Below are positions 17,323 through 25,658 of a stretch of DNA of 64,000 nucleotides, in pieces. This DNA comes from Paraburkholderia azotifigens (GTDB taxonomy: Bacteria > Pseudomonadota > Gammaproteobacteria > Burkholderiales > Burkholderiaceae): contig NZ_VOQS01000003.1 of the NCBI RefSeq assembly GCF_007995085.1, positions 310,001 to 374,000 on the forward strand, read 5' to 3'. Under the pieces are notes generated by a model. It had not been told where the DNA came from. It saw nothing but the letters and a program-made list of their open reading frames with translations, and did no database searches. Numbering within the stretch: the first letter of the stretch is position 1; every line of letters starts with the position of its first letter. A program made the position numbers and the translations under genes.

Positions 17323-18240
17323 TCAGCCCGCGCCCAACGCTGCGCGCGCGACACGTCCCGCCGCCAGATCCCAGGCCGCGCAGCCGACCGTCTTGAAGAC
17401 GATGGGCCTGTCGAGCGCGGGCTTGTTCGCAACGGCATCCTTGATGCCCGTCACCGTCGACCAGTCGATACCCGCCTGAATGAAATCCCCCGCTTCGTGC
17501 TTCGCACCCGCCAGATCGTCGACATACAGCGCGCTGCCCGCCAGCGTGCGCGCGCCGATCTCGCACATCTGAGGCGTGAACGCGCCGACGCCGATCACGA
17601 GCCGCCCCGCGCGCGGCGCTTCGTCGTAGACGGCCTGGCGGCTCGTCGTGAGCGCGATGACGGTATCGACGGAATCGGGAATCGTCGTGTCGTTCAATGG
17701 TTCGAGCGAGCGAACGTTGGTTTGCTGCGCGTCGCAGAACGCCTGGGTGCGCGCCGCCGATCTACCCAGCACGCGCACCCGCGCCTCCGGATACAGCTCG
17801 CCGATTGCCTGCACATGGCTCGCGGCCTGCGTGCCCGCGCCGATCAGCAGAATGTCCTGGGGCGCGGCGCGCGACAGCGTCCCGATACCGAGCATCGTCA
17901 TCGCGGCCGTGCGGCGTCCCGTGACAGTCGGGCCGTCGAGAATGAACAGCGTCTTGCCCGTATCGGGATCGAACGCCATGACCTGGCCATGGATCGTCGG
18001 CAGCGCACGTTCGCCGTTGCGCGGACACACGTTGACGAGCTTGTGGATCGCGAGATCGGCGGAGGCGGCGGGCATCGACAGCATGATGCCGTTGTCGTTC
18101 AGCGGCACGACGAGCCGCTCGGGGCTCGCCACGTGTCCGGCGGCGTAATCGGCGGCCGCTTTCTTCAATGCATCGACGAGCGGGCGAAACGGAATCAGGT
18201 GCGCCGTGCCGGCGGCGTCGAAAATCGGCGTGGTGCTCAT
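17323..18240 (-). CDS. ornithine cyclodeaminase/mu-crystallin family, probable delta1-pyrroline-2-carboxylate reductase
   Basis: 305 aa. Family hallmarks are LVVPLNDNGIMLSMPAASAD near the N-terminus, HKLVNVCPRNG, the Rossmann motif ILLIGAGTQAASHVQAIGEL around residue 130, and GVGAFTPQMCEI. Members next to trans-3-hydroxyproline dehydratases reduce delta1-pyrroline-2-carboxylate to L-proline with NAD(P)H. The gene starts 22 bases after the dehydratase stop at 18263, so the two form an operon. Context favours the reductase over true ornithine cyclodeaminase; alternative ketimine substrates cannot be excluded. Confidence 0.88.
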   Translation of the reverse strand: MSTTPIFDAAGTAHLIPFRPLVDALKKAAADYAAGHVASPERLVVPLNDNGIMLSMPAASADLAIHKLVNVCPRNGERALPTIHGQVMAFDPDTGKTLFILDGPTVTGRRTAAMTMLGIGTLSRAAPQDILLIGAGTQAASHVQAIGELYPEARVRVLGRSAARTQAFCDAQQTNVRSLEPLNDTTIPDSVDTVIALTTSRQAVYDEAPRAGRLVIGVGAFTPQMCEIGARTLAGSALYVDDLAGAKHEAGDFIQAGIDWSTVTGIKDAVANKPALDRPIVFKTVGCAAWDLAAGRVARAALGAG

Positions 18241-18262
18241 GTCGAGGCGTCTCCTTGCGCGT

Positions 18263-19270
18263 TCAGCGCACCAGAAAACCGTAGGTCAGCGGATCGCGTT
18301 CATCGACGATCCAGTTCGCGAAACCGCAGATATGCGCGTCGCCTTCGATCTCGGGAATCACGGCATCGAAGCGGTCTAGCTTCGTCTCGGACAGCACGCG
18401 TCCGCGAAACACGGTACCGATGATCGATTCGTTGACGAGCGTCTCGTCCTTGCCCAGTTCGCCGCGCAGATAGAGTTGCGCGACACGCCCGGCCGTGCCG
18501 GAGCCCGTCGGCGAGCGGTCGACTTCGCGGTCGGCGAACACGCAGCAATTCGCTTGCGTGGAGCCGGCATGGCGCGGCGCGTTGTCGATGATCGTGCCGT
18601 AGATGTGATTGATCTCGGGAATGTGCGGATGCTGGACCTTGAACGCCTCGTTTGCCGCGCGCTTCACTTCGGCGCCGAACTGGATCAGGCGGTCGACTTG
18701 CGACTCGCGCACATCGAGCCCGAACGGCTCGCCCGACGTGTAGAAATAGAACGCGCCGCCGAACGCGATATCGCCGCGCACGGTGCCGAAGCTCGGCGTC
18801 TCGACGCTGACGTCGCGCTGCCAGATGAACGACGGCACGTTGACGAAGCGCACGCTGCCCGCGTGGTCGCCGTCCCATTTGACGAACGCTTCGATGAAGC
18901 CGCACGGTGCATCGATGCCGACGCGCGTTTCCGGCTCCGTGCGCTCGACCCAGCCGAGCGCGACGGCCGTCGTGGCGAGCGCGATCACGCCGTGGCCGCA
19001 GTGGTCGCTATAGCCCTCGTTGTGGACGAAGATGATGCCGAAGTCCGCGCCTTCCGAGACGGGATCGGTCAGATAGCCGCCATACATGTCGGCGTGGCCG
19101 CGCGGCTCCAGCATCAGCGCGCGGCGCAGATGATCGGCGTGTTCCTTGAGCCACGCGCGCCGCTCGACGATGGTCTTGCCCGGAATCTTCGGCAGCCCGC
19201 TCGTGACGATCCGGAACGGCTCGCCGCCCGTATGCACTTCAACCGTACTGATCACGCGATTCAGCTTCAT
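18263..19270 (-). CDS. trans-3-hydroxy-L-proline dehydratase (proline racemase superfamily)
   Basis: 335 aa. The first active-site motif NEGYSDHCGHG contains Cys91. The second, DRSPTGSGTAGR, has Thr255 where proline racemases and 4-hydroxyproline epimerases have Cys (SPCGTGT). That Cys/Thr combination is the known mark of trans-3-hydroxy-L-proline dehydratases, which form delta1-pyrroline-2-carboxylate. The downstream reductase would turn this product into proline, so the pair is a complete two-step route. The protein starts MKLNRVISTVEVHTGGEPFR, the usual family start. It is divergent from the GntR-type regulator at 19489. Confidence 0.93.
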   Translation of the reverse strand: MKLNRVISTVEVHTGGEPFRIVTSGLPKIPGKTIVERRAWLKEHADHLRRALMLEPRGHADMYGGYLTDPVSEGADFGIIFVHNEGYSDHCGHGVIALATTAVALGWVERTEPETRVGIDAPCGFIEAFVKWDGDHAGSVRFVNVPSFIWQRDVSVETPSFGTVRGDIAFGGAFYFYTSGEPFGLDVRESQVDRLIQFGAEVKRAANEAFKVQHPHIPEINHIYGTIIDNAPRHAGSTQANCCVFADREVDRSPTGSGTAGRVAQLYLRGELGKDETLVNESIIGTVFRGRVLSETKLDRFDAVIPEIEGDAHICGFANWIVDERDPLTYGFLVR

Positions 19271-19359
19271 GATGCGTTTGCTCCTCGCGAGGATTGGGAT
19301 CGCGGTTGCATCTGCCGCAGGTCGGCCATATTGTCTCGCTCCATCGTCTTTGTTCTATA

Positions 19360-19418
19360 CTGGACAGAAATGTAGACCAGCTTTGGTTTGCGAGCAACCA
19401 GTTCAAAAAATTTTGAAC
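19360..19418. promoter_or_regulatory. operator candidates between hydroxyproline genes and GntR regulator
   Basis: A near-perfect palindrome GTTCAAAAAATTTTGAAC (8-base arms, 2-base centre) occupies 19401-19418. A weaker inverted repeat, CTGG-N13-CCAG, lies at 19360-19380. Both are in the 218-base divergent region of the dehydratase and GntR genes, in an AT-rich patch that stands out from the GC-rich surroundings. They are reasonable binding sites for the adjacent GntR protein (inference). Confidence 0.55.
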
Positions 19419-19488
19419 ACTGCTGCAACGAACTGGTTCGATTCCTGCCCACATTACGCTGTCGCTTGCCCTTACCCGACGCATCGCC

Positions 19489-20229
19489 ATGGCCTCGACC
19501 TCACTTGCACTGGAACGCGCGTTTCGCCCGAAGCAGATTTACGAGCAGGTTGCGGAGCGCATGCGCGGCGATATCCGCAGCGGCGATTTCGCGCCCGAAG
19601 CGCGCTTGCCGTCGGAGCGCGAGCTGGCGGCGCGCTTCGGCGTCGGACGGCCTGCCGTGCGCGAGGCGTTGGGGGCGTTGCAGAACGAAGGTCTGGTCGT
19701 CACGCGGCGCAATTCGGGCACGTACGTTTGCGCGGATGCGTTGCAACGCTTGTCGGCGGCGCCTGCCGACGCTCATCTGCCGGACTGTGATGCGGACATC
19801 AGTCCCACTTCGGCGCTCGATGTGCGTCTGATCCTGGAGCCCGCGATCGCGCGCCGCGCGGCCATGCATGCGCAGCGCGACGGACTCGCCGAGCATTACC
19901 TGGAGCAGATGGATTCGATCAACGATGTTTCGGATGCTGCGCAGCGGGCGTTATGGAATGACAGTGACCGGTTGTTTCACCGACAGCTTGCTGTGATGAC
20001 GGGCGACGCGCTGCTCGTGCGAATCGCCGATGAGGTCGCGAGGGCGATGGACCAGCCGTTGTGGAAAAGGCTCAAGGATGACGGCATCCATGATCCTGGG
20101 CGGATCAGGCTTTATGTTTCTGAACATCGGCTGATTTATGAGGCAATCGTCGAGGGTGACGCTGAGGCGGCTGCTTTTTATGTTCAGCAGCACATCATGC
20201 GCGTCCGGCGGGATATTGCTCCTAAGTAG
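19489..20229 (+). CDS. GntR-family (FadR/FCD type) transcriptional regulator
   Basis: 246 aa. An N-terminal winged helix (residues about 12-80: QIYEQVAERMRGDIRSGDF, LPSERELAARFGVGRPAVRE, GLVVTRRNSGTYV) is followed by an all-helical FCD ligand domain (LDVRLILEPAIARRAAMHAQ, DRLFHRQLAVMTGD, YVSEHRLIYEAIVEGDAEAA). The metal-coordinating Asp/His pattern of FCD domains (D...H...H) can be seen. Divergent from the trans-3-hydroxyproline genes, it is most likely their ligand-responsive repressor. The FAD oxidoreductase downstream is convergent and separated by a long repeat. Confidence 0.93.
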   Translation: MASTSLALERAFRPKQIYEQVAERMRGDIRSGDFAPEARLPSERELAARFGVGRPAVREALGALQNEGLVVTRRNSGTYVCADALQRLSAAPADAHLPDCDADISPTSALDVRLILEPAIARRAAMHAQRDGLAEHYLEQMDSINDVSDAAQRALWNDSDRLFHRQLAVMTGDALLVRIADEVARAMDQPLWKRLKDDGIHDPGRIRLYVSEHRLIYEAIVEGDAEAAAFYVQQHIMRVRRDIAPK

Positions 20230-20230
20230 G

Positions 20231-20986
20231 TTTTTTGTTTTGTCTGCGACGCTAGTCGCCATTTATCTGGTTTTGGGTCTTGCTGCGCTGGCATCCGCGA
20301 TTTCGTAGCGGTGCTGCAAGCGTTGCCCCTGTGCGGGGCGGCACTTACTTTCTTTGCCGCCGCAAAGAAAGTAAGCAAAGAAAGCGGGCTAACACCGCGA
20401 ATGCTAGTCATTGCCTGCGGGCCCCCAACGGGTCCCGCACTTCATGCGGCAACACACTAGCTTACCCGCGTTGCCAGCGCATCGAACAAATGCATCACCC
20501 ACTCCAACCACTCGTAGCGCAGCCAGCCGCAGCGAATCGTCTGCGCCGCCCAGGTGGCAAACGGTGTGTAGGTTGTCGCACCTTACGCGTTCGCGCTCCT
20601 ACGACACCGATCCGCTTTTCAGTCCGGAGTGGTGCATTTCCGTCACGGCTGCCTACACACAGTTTGCCACCTGGGCGGCGGTGGGCTTCTGGTAACGCGG
20701 TCTTTGACGTGGGAGTGTGAAGTAGGGGATGCGAATCCAGGAGCGCTGGCAACGCGCATTGAGTAGCTCGATGCCGCATGAAGTGCGGGACCCGTTGGGG
20801 GCCCGCAGGCAACAACTAGGATTGGCGGGGTTAGCCCGCTTTCTTTGCTTACTTTCTTTGCGGCGGCAAAGAAAGTAAGTGCCGCCCCGCACAGGGGCAA
20901 CGCAAGAAGCACCGCTACGAAATCGCGGATGCCAGCGCAGCAAAAACCAAAAACCAGGAATGGCGACTAGCGTCGCAGACAAAAAC
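20231..20986. repeat. long palindromic intergenic repeat, copy A
   Basis: About 756 bases lie between the convergent ends of the GntR and FAD-oxidoreductase genes. The two ends are inverted copies of each other: TTTTGTCTGCGACGCTAG at the left answers its complement at 20969-20985, and the arms continue inwards for roughly 200 bases (GCAAGCGTTGCCCCTGTGCG against its complement near 20890). Each arm carries its own hairpin (ACTTTCTTTGCCGCCGCAAA...). An inner inverted pair (20545-20571 and 20653-20679) surrounds an 81-base centre. No plausible gene is inside. A second copy is at 53703-55892. Confidence 0.9.
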
Positions 20987-20996
20987 CCAAACCCAC

Positions 20997-22337
20997 TTAC
21001 AACATACTCCTGGGCCTCTGCATCGTGCCGTCAAAAAACCGCTGCAACCGGAACGCAGCCAGATCAAGCGACGGCCTGCCATCGTCGATCCACTCTGCCA
21101 TCAGACGCCCGACGATCGGCCCCATGGCAAACCCATGTCCACAAAACCCTGTCGCGATCAACAGACCAGAAACCTGCGAAGGTGCATCAAGCACAGGAAT
21201 CCCATCGGGCAACACATCGATCAACCCGGCCCACGACTCGACGATCCGCGCATCCTTGAGCGCGGGAAACAGCGCATGCAACTTTTGCAACGCACGCGGC
21301 GCATGCCCGCGATTGGGCCGCGGATCTGGATCCCGCGGATGTAAAACGCGCTCACCAGCAGGCACGACACCCGGCAACCGGTCGCGCAGATCGCGAAACA
21401 TCGCCCCGTTCAGATGAAAACTGAACTTCTCGCGCTGCGTCCACAGTTCAGGCAAAAACCACTTCAGCGCACGGAAGTACCCCAACGTCATATCGACATC
21501 GACCTGCATGTCGTCGGCGAGATTGATTGCGCCATTCGCCCGCTGACGGATGCCGAGCCCATGCCCCCAGAACGTCGAAGCCGTCACGGACGGCAAAGGG
21601 TTCGTGCGCATGCACGTGCCACGCACCGCCTGCTGCGGCAGCACCATGCCGAGCGTGTCGAGCAGCCGCCAGCTGGTCGCGCCCGCCGCGATGATCACCC
21701 GTGGCGTGCGGATCGTGCCGCGCTCGGTGACGACGCCCGTCACCGAGCCCGCCGCCCGCTCGATGCCCACCACGCCGCAGCCCTCGAAGAAGCGCGCGCC
21801 CGCCTCCACGGCGCGCGACGCGAACGCGGCCGCCGCCCGGCGCGGCTCGGCCTGGCCGTCGCTCGGCGTGTACAGGCCGCCAAGCGCCTTGCCTTGCATA
21901 CCGTGCACATGCTGGTCGATCTGCGACCGATCGAGCACACGCGTGTCCAGCCCGTACTGCTTCGCGACGTCCAGCCATTGCTGGAACGATGTCCAGTCCT
22001 CGTCGTTGTCTGCCACGTACAGGCAACCCCCCTGCCGCCATTCGAGATCGAAATCCAGTTCGCGCTCGAGCTGCTCCCAGATCCGCATGCCCGCCATCAT
22101 CAGCGGCACCTCGGCGGCTTCACGGCCCTGCTGCCGGACGAAACCCCACGCGCGCGTCGACTGCTGGCCCGCGATGCGCGACTTGTCAAGCACCACCGCC
22201 TTCACGCCACGGCGCGCAAGATAGTACGCCGCCGCGCAGCCCATGATGCCCGCGCCCGCGATGACGACGTCGGCTTGACCGGGAAACGGCGTGTCGGCCG
22301 GACTCAGATTGGCGTGCAGCGGATAAGTGGTCGTCAT
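20997..22337 (-). CDS. FAD-dependent oxidoreductase (DadA/GlpD-like amine or D-amino acid oxidoreductase)
   Basis: 446 aa. The FAD-binding motif VVIAGAGIMGCAAAYYLARR (about residue 24) is followed by KSRIAGQQSTRAWGFVRQQG. The middle has TERGTIRTPRVIIAAGATSW, and the C-terminus carries the family block VESWAGLIDVLPDGIPVLD then GLLIATGFCGHGFAMGPIVG. This is the DAO superfamily layout. Its substrate is not evident; proximity to the hydroxyproline genes would suit a D-amino or imino acid, but it is convergent with the GntR regulator and separated by a 756-base repeat. The start at 22337 (MTTTYPLHANLSPADTPFPG) is the first that gives a sensible N-terminus. Confidence 0.88.
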   Translation of the reverse strand: MTTTYPLHANLSPADTPFPGQADVVIAGAGIMGCAAAYYLARRGVKAVVLDKSRIAGQQSTRAWGFVRQQGREAAEVPLMMAGMRIWEQLERELDFDLEWRQGGCLYVADNDEDWTSFQQWLDVAKQYGLDTRVLDRSQIDQHVHGMQGKALGGLYTPSDGQAEPRRAAAAFASRAVEAGARFFEGCGVVGIERAAGSVTGVVTERGTIRTPRVIIAAGATSWRLLDTLGMVLPQQAVRGTCMRTNPLPSVTASTFWGHGLGIRQRANGAINLADDMQVDVDMTLGYFRALKWFLPELWTQREKFSFHLNGAMFRDLRDRLPGVVPAGERVLHPRDPDPRPNRGHAPRALQKLHALFPALKDARIVESWAGLIDVLPDGIPVLDAPSQVSGLLIATGFCGHGFAMGPIVGRLMAEWIDDGRPSLDLAAFRLQRFFDGTMQRPRSML

Positions 22338-22797
22338 CGGAAGCGAAAAGTGGCGCAACGAGGCGGTAGCGAGGGACAGCATCTTCTCAGGCCCGCCCGC
22401 GCGCTGCAATCCCGGCAAGAAATGGCCACGGGTTGCGCTCGCCCGCCCCTGCGCCATTGCGCGCCATCCATCGGCCCATCGACTGCAGCGCCGAAAATTA
22501 CACGCTTACTCTTTCGCGTCATTCGTTTTGCATACATTTCGCCGTTAAAATAGAAAGGTTACGCATGAATCGGACATGCCCTCGTTCGCAACAGGTGATC
22601 GAACTCATTAAAATTGGCAGGCTCGTCGAACACAATCGATCATGCGGGCACGGCGCGATACCAGGCGCGCCCGAAGTCTTGCGGTACAGTTGCTGTCCCG
22701 CGAGGACAGCACGTCCGCCCGGCGTGCCGCGTGGCACCTCGCTGCTGCCACGAGGTCTCGTCATATACAACTACTTACATCGACACACACTTCGCGC
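22338..22797. promoter_or_regulatory. divergent intergenic region, FAD oxidoreductase / BetR-REC regulator
   Basis: 460 bases without a supportable gene; short frames here are Arg-rich or Pro-rich shadows. An AT-rich patch at about 22495-22560 (including CGTTAAAATAGAAAGG) could hold a promoter for either gene, and a second AT-richer stretch lies at 22760-22790 just before the BetR-REC start. Nothing else was identified. Confidence 0.35.
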
Positions 22798-23652
22798 ATG
22801 TCCAACGAAGCCACCTCAACCGATTCGCTAGCCGTCGCCGAACGCGTACGCGAGTTGATGAGCCGTCACGGCATCGGCAAGCGTCAGCAGACCAGCGAGC
22901 TTTGCCGGATCCTCGACTTGAGTTTTTCGCAGGGCCACCGGAAGCTGCGCGGCAACAGCCCGTGGACGCTCTCGCAGATCAAGAAGGTCGCCGAGGTGTT
23001 CGGCGAGCCTGCTGCGCAGCTGTTCGGCGCGCAGTCGCTCGACCCCGGCATGGTGGGCGCCACCGCGCAGGAGGCGGTGTTCGCGGTCGGCCCGATCGAA
23101 CTCGCGTGCACCGCGTGGATCGGCGCGCCAATCGAGGCAGGCAGCCGGCCGGAGTTCATCGCGTGGTCGAAGCTCGACCAGTGGCGCGTCGTGCGTCATG
23201 ACGGCGCGCTCTATCAGAACGCGTATGAAGTCCACAAGATCGAGATCTATCCGCGCCGCGCCGAAACAGACAAGCCGTTGATCGCCGTGGTCGACGATGA
23301 CCAGGCGTCCGCCGACAACCTGCGTGACTATCTGGAACGCAGCGGCTTCGCGGCCGTCGCGATCTACGGGCTCGCCGCTTTCGCGGATACGCTGCAGACG
23401 CAGGTGTTCGACGGCGTCGTGATCGACTGGCTGTTCGGCCCGCAGACGTCGGCGGAAGCGATTCGCGCGGTGCGCGCATCGGAGAACCCGGACGCGCCCA
23501 TCTTCGTGCTGACGGGCGAACTGCTGACGGGCAAGGCGAGCGAGTCGGAGATCAGCGAAATCGTGCGCAACTACGACGTCGCGTGCTACGAAAAGCCGGC
23601 GCGCATGGCGATTCTGGTCGCCGAACTGTCGAAGCGTCTGAGCCGCGCGTAA
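22798..23652 (+). CDS. BetR-domain regulator with C-terminal receiver domain
   Basis: 284 aa. The N-terminal 130 residues match the BetR helix-turn-helix domain (RVRELMSRHGIGKRQQTSEL, LDLSFSQGHRKLRGNSPWTL, IKKVAEVFGE). The C-terminal 120 residues form a response-regulator receiver: IAVVDDDQASADNLRDYLER with the acidic pair, the phospho-acceptor Asp in DGVVIDWLFGP (near residue 209) and the Lys in CYEKPARM. Placing the receiver after the DNA-binding part is the reverse of the common order. It converges on the hybrid kinase gene at 23805, which is its likely partner. The ATG at 22798 is the first with a family-like start. Confidence 0.88.
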   Translation: MSNEATSTDSLAVAERVRELMSRHGIGKRQQTSELCRILDLSFSQGHRKLRGNSPWTLSQIKKVAEVFGEPAAQLFGAQSLDPGMVGATAQEAVFAVGPIELACTAWIGAPIEAGSRPEFIAWSKLDQWRVVRHDGALYQNAYEVHKIEIYPRRAETDKPLIAVVDDDQASADNLRDYLERSGFAAVAIYGLAAFADTLQTQVFDGVVIDWLFGPQTSAEAIRAVRASENPDAPIFVLTGELLTGKASESEISEIVRNYDVACYEKPARMAILVAELSKRLSRA

Positions 23653-23768
23653 GCGCGAGCGACCTTCTCCACCGCGCGTAAGCGCGAGCACCATGCGTAA
23701 GCGCGAGCGACCTTCTCCACCGCGCTTAGGCGTGGGCGGACCTTCCGCCTCCACGCGTAAGCGCGGGC
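23647..23768. repeat. short direct repeats after the BetR-REC stop codon
   Basis: GCGTAAGCGCGAGC occurs at 23647-23660, 23676-23689 and 23695-23708, with a variant GCGTAAGCGCGGGC at 23755-23768. Between the units GACCTTCTCCACCGCGC is repeated. The first unit contains the TAA stop of the regulator, so the array looks like duplication of the gene's own 3' end. It lies between two convergent genes. Confidence 0.75.
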
Positions 23769-23804
23769 GGGCGACCACTGGCAAGCGGGCCCGCCCCGTC
23801 GCAG

Positions 23805-25658
23805 TCAGCCCGCCACCGACGCCCCGTGCCGCGCCGCCAGCGCGCGCTGCACGGCAGCGCGCAGCACCTCGTAATGAACCGGCTTCGTCAGGCTGTCGAA
23901 GAACAGATCGGCCTCGGCGCGCTGCATGCCGTCGGGCGCATAGGCGCTCACGGCGATCACGGGCGTACGTGCCTCGGCGGGCTGCTTGCCCGCCGTCTCT
24001 CCATACTCGGCCATGAACGCATAGCCGTCCTTGTCCGGCATATGCAGATCGAGCAGCACCAGATCGCAATGCCGCGCGGCCAGCCACGCGTGCGCGTCGT
24101 CGGCATTGGCGACGGCGGCGGCATCGCAGCCCATGTGCGCGAGCATTTCGCACAGCGACTCGCGGATCAGCTCGTTGTCGTCGACGATCAGCACCTGCGG
24201 ACGGCCCTCGCCATGCGCCGTTTGCGGCGTGGCCGCCGTCCCCGCGGGCGCGGCGACCGGTTTCACGGGAATCGTCACCGCGAACCGCGTGCCCTTGCCC
24301 ACCTCGCTGTCGACGCCGATCGTCCCGCCGAACAGATCGACCAGCCCTTGGACGATCGCGAGCCCCATGCCCGCGCCCTCGAAGCGCCGCGTGCGCGACG
24401 AGTCGAGTTGCGTGAACTCCTTGAATATCAGCGGAATCTGCTTGTTGGGCACGCCAGCGCCCGTGTCAGTGACGACGACGATCAGCGCGTCCTCGTGCTG
24501 TTCGAAATGCAGCGTGACCCTGCCGCGCTCCGTATAGCGGATGCCGTTGGTCACGAGGTTATTGACGATCTGCCGGATGCGATGCGGATCGGAATCGACG
24601 AGCCCGGTGCGCCCGCTCGCCATGCCCTCGAACACAAGGCCCTTCGCGCGCGCCGCCGGTTCGTTTTCGTCGACGATCGACACCAGCAGTTCACGCGGAT
24701 CGAAATGCTCGTTGCGCAATTCGAGCTTGCCGGCGCCGAGGCGCGCGTAGTCGGTCAGATCCTTCATCTGCGCTTCGAGATGGCGCGCGGCTGTCTCCAG
24801 CCGCTGCAGCACCTTGCGGTCCGCCTCGGAATGAAACGTGAAGCCGAGCAGCTCGATCGACGAGACGATCGCGTGCAACGGCGTGCGCAGTTCGTGGCTG
24901 ATCATGCCGAGGAACGCGTCCTTGGCCAGACTCGCTTCGCGCGCGGCGCGGCTGGCCTGATGCTCGGCATCGAGCGCGGCGTGCTGCTGCAGGATCAGCT
25001 TCGTGCGGCGCCGGCCGTTCATCACCAGCAGCGTGGTCGCCGCCGCCGACAGCAACAGCAGCACCAGCCCGCCCGCGAACAGCATCCGCCGCTTCGCGAT
25101 GAAGTCGGTGTTCATCGCCTCGCGATCCTGCAAATCGACGTTGCGACGGCTCTGCGCGAGATCGTTGACTTCCTTCCAGTGCTTGCGCAGTTCCTCGACC
25201 ATTTGCGAGGCAAGCGCGGGCGTGGTGGGCAGCGCGTCGAGCGACGGCTGCAAGGCGACCAGCATCGCCGACAACCCGGCAAGTTCTTCCTGCTGCCGCT
25301 GCACGCTTTCCGCCTGCGCGGCAAGGCGCCGGGTCGAGCCCGCCATTACGCGCAACTTCGATTGCAGCACCTGGAAATGCAACGCAAGCCGCTGATAGTC
25401 GCTATCCGCGCCCGTCTGGTACAGCAGCAGCTGGCTTTCGAGCCGCGCGTAGGCGATCTGGAGCTGCGCGGCGTCCCAGTAGAAACCGTCGTAGGTGCCC
25501 GTCACCTGCTGGGTCGCACGGGGATTGAGCAGCGTCGAGTAGAGCAGATAGCTGATCGCCGTGATCGGCGCCGCGAGCGCGGCGATCCAGATGACGACCA
25601 GCACCACACGGCGCAGCGGGCGCCGTCCTATTTGACGATGAGAGCCTTGATCTGCCAT
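23805..25658 (-). CDS. hybrid sensor histidine kinase with C-terminal receiver
   Basis: 617 aa. One transmembrane helix near residues 17-41 (LVVIWIAALAAPITAISYLL) and a second near 195-215 (FAGGLVLLLLSAAATTLLVM) enclose an extracytoplasmic helical sensor of about 150 residues. The phospho-accepting His is in GMISHELRTPLHAIVSS (about residue 254). The ATPase boxes follow (RIRQIVNNLVTNGIRYTERG, VVVTDTGAGVPNKQI, GAGMGLAIVQGL). The receiver at about 485-600 has VLIVDDNELIRES and the acceptor Asp in LVLLDLHMPDKDGY near residue 537. The start overlaps the end of the upstream periplasmic gene by 31 bases, so they are co-expressed. The BetR-REC protein is the probable output. Confidence 0.93.
   Translation of the reverse strand: MADQGSHRQIGRRPLRRVVLVVIWIAALAAPITAISYLLYSTLLNPRATQQVTGTYDGFYWDAAQLQIAYARLESQLLLYQTGADSDYQRLALHFQVLQSKLRVMAGSTRRLAAQAESVQRQQEELAGLSAMLVALQPSLDALPTTPALASQMVEELRKHWKEVNDLAQSRRNVDLQDREAMNTDFIAKRRMLFAGGLVLLLLSAAATTLLVMNGRRRTKLILQQHAALDAEHQASRAAREASLAKDAFLGMISHELRTPLHAIVSSIELLGFTFHSEADRKVLQRLETAARHLEAQMKDLTDYARLGAGKLELRNEHFDPRELLVSIVDENEPAARAKGLVFEGMASGRTGLVDSDPHRIRQIVNNLVTNGIRYTERGRVTLHFEQHEDALIVVVTDTGAGVPNKQIPLIFKEFTQLDSSRTRRFEGAGMGLAIVQGLVDLFGGTIGVDSEVGKGTRFAVTIPVKPVAAPAGTAATPQTAHGEGRPQVLIVDDNELIRESLCEMLAHMGCDAAAVANADDAHAWLAARHCDLVLLDLHMPDKDGYAFMAEYGETAGKQPAEARTPVIAVSAYAPDGMQRAEADLFFDSLTKPVHYEVLRAAVQRALAARHGASVAG

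Noticed and set aside
19430..19455. GGTTCGATTCC resembling a tRNA T-loop
   Set aside because: The flanking bases do not form a T stem and no acceptor or anticodon stem can be built around it.
20280..20912. Several short frames inside the palindromic repeat copies, including leucine-rich ones
   Set aside because: They recur in both orientations because the DNA is palindromic and carry no start signals; treated as repeat, not genes.
23647..23768. Repeat array considered as a possible CRISPR
   Set aside because: Units are only 14 bases, spacing is irregular and there are no cas genes.
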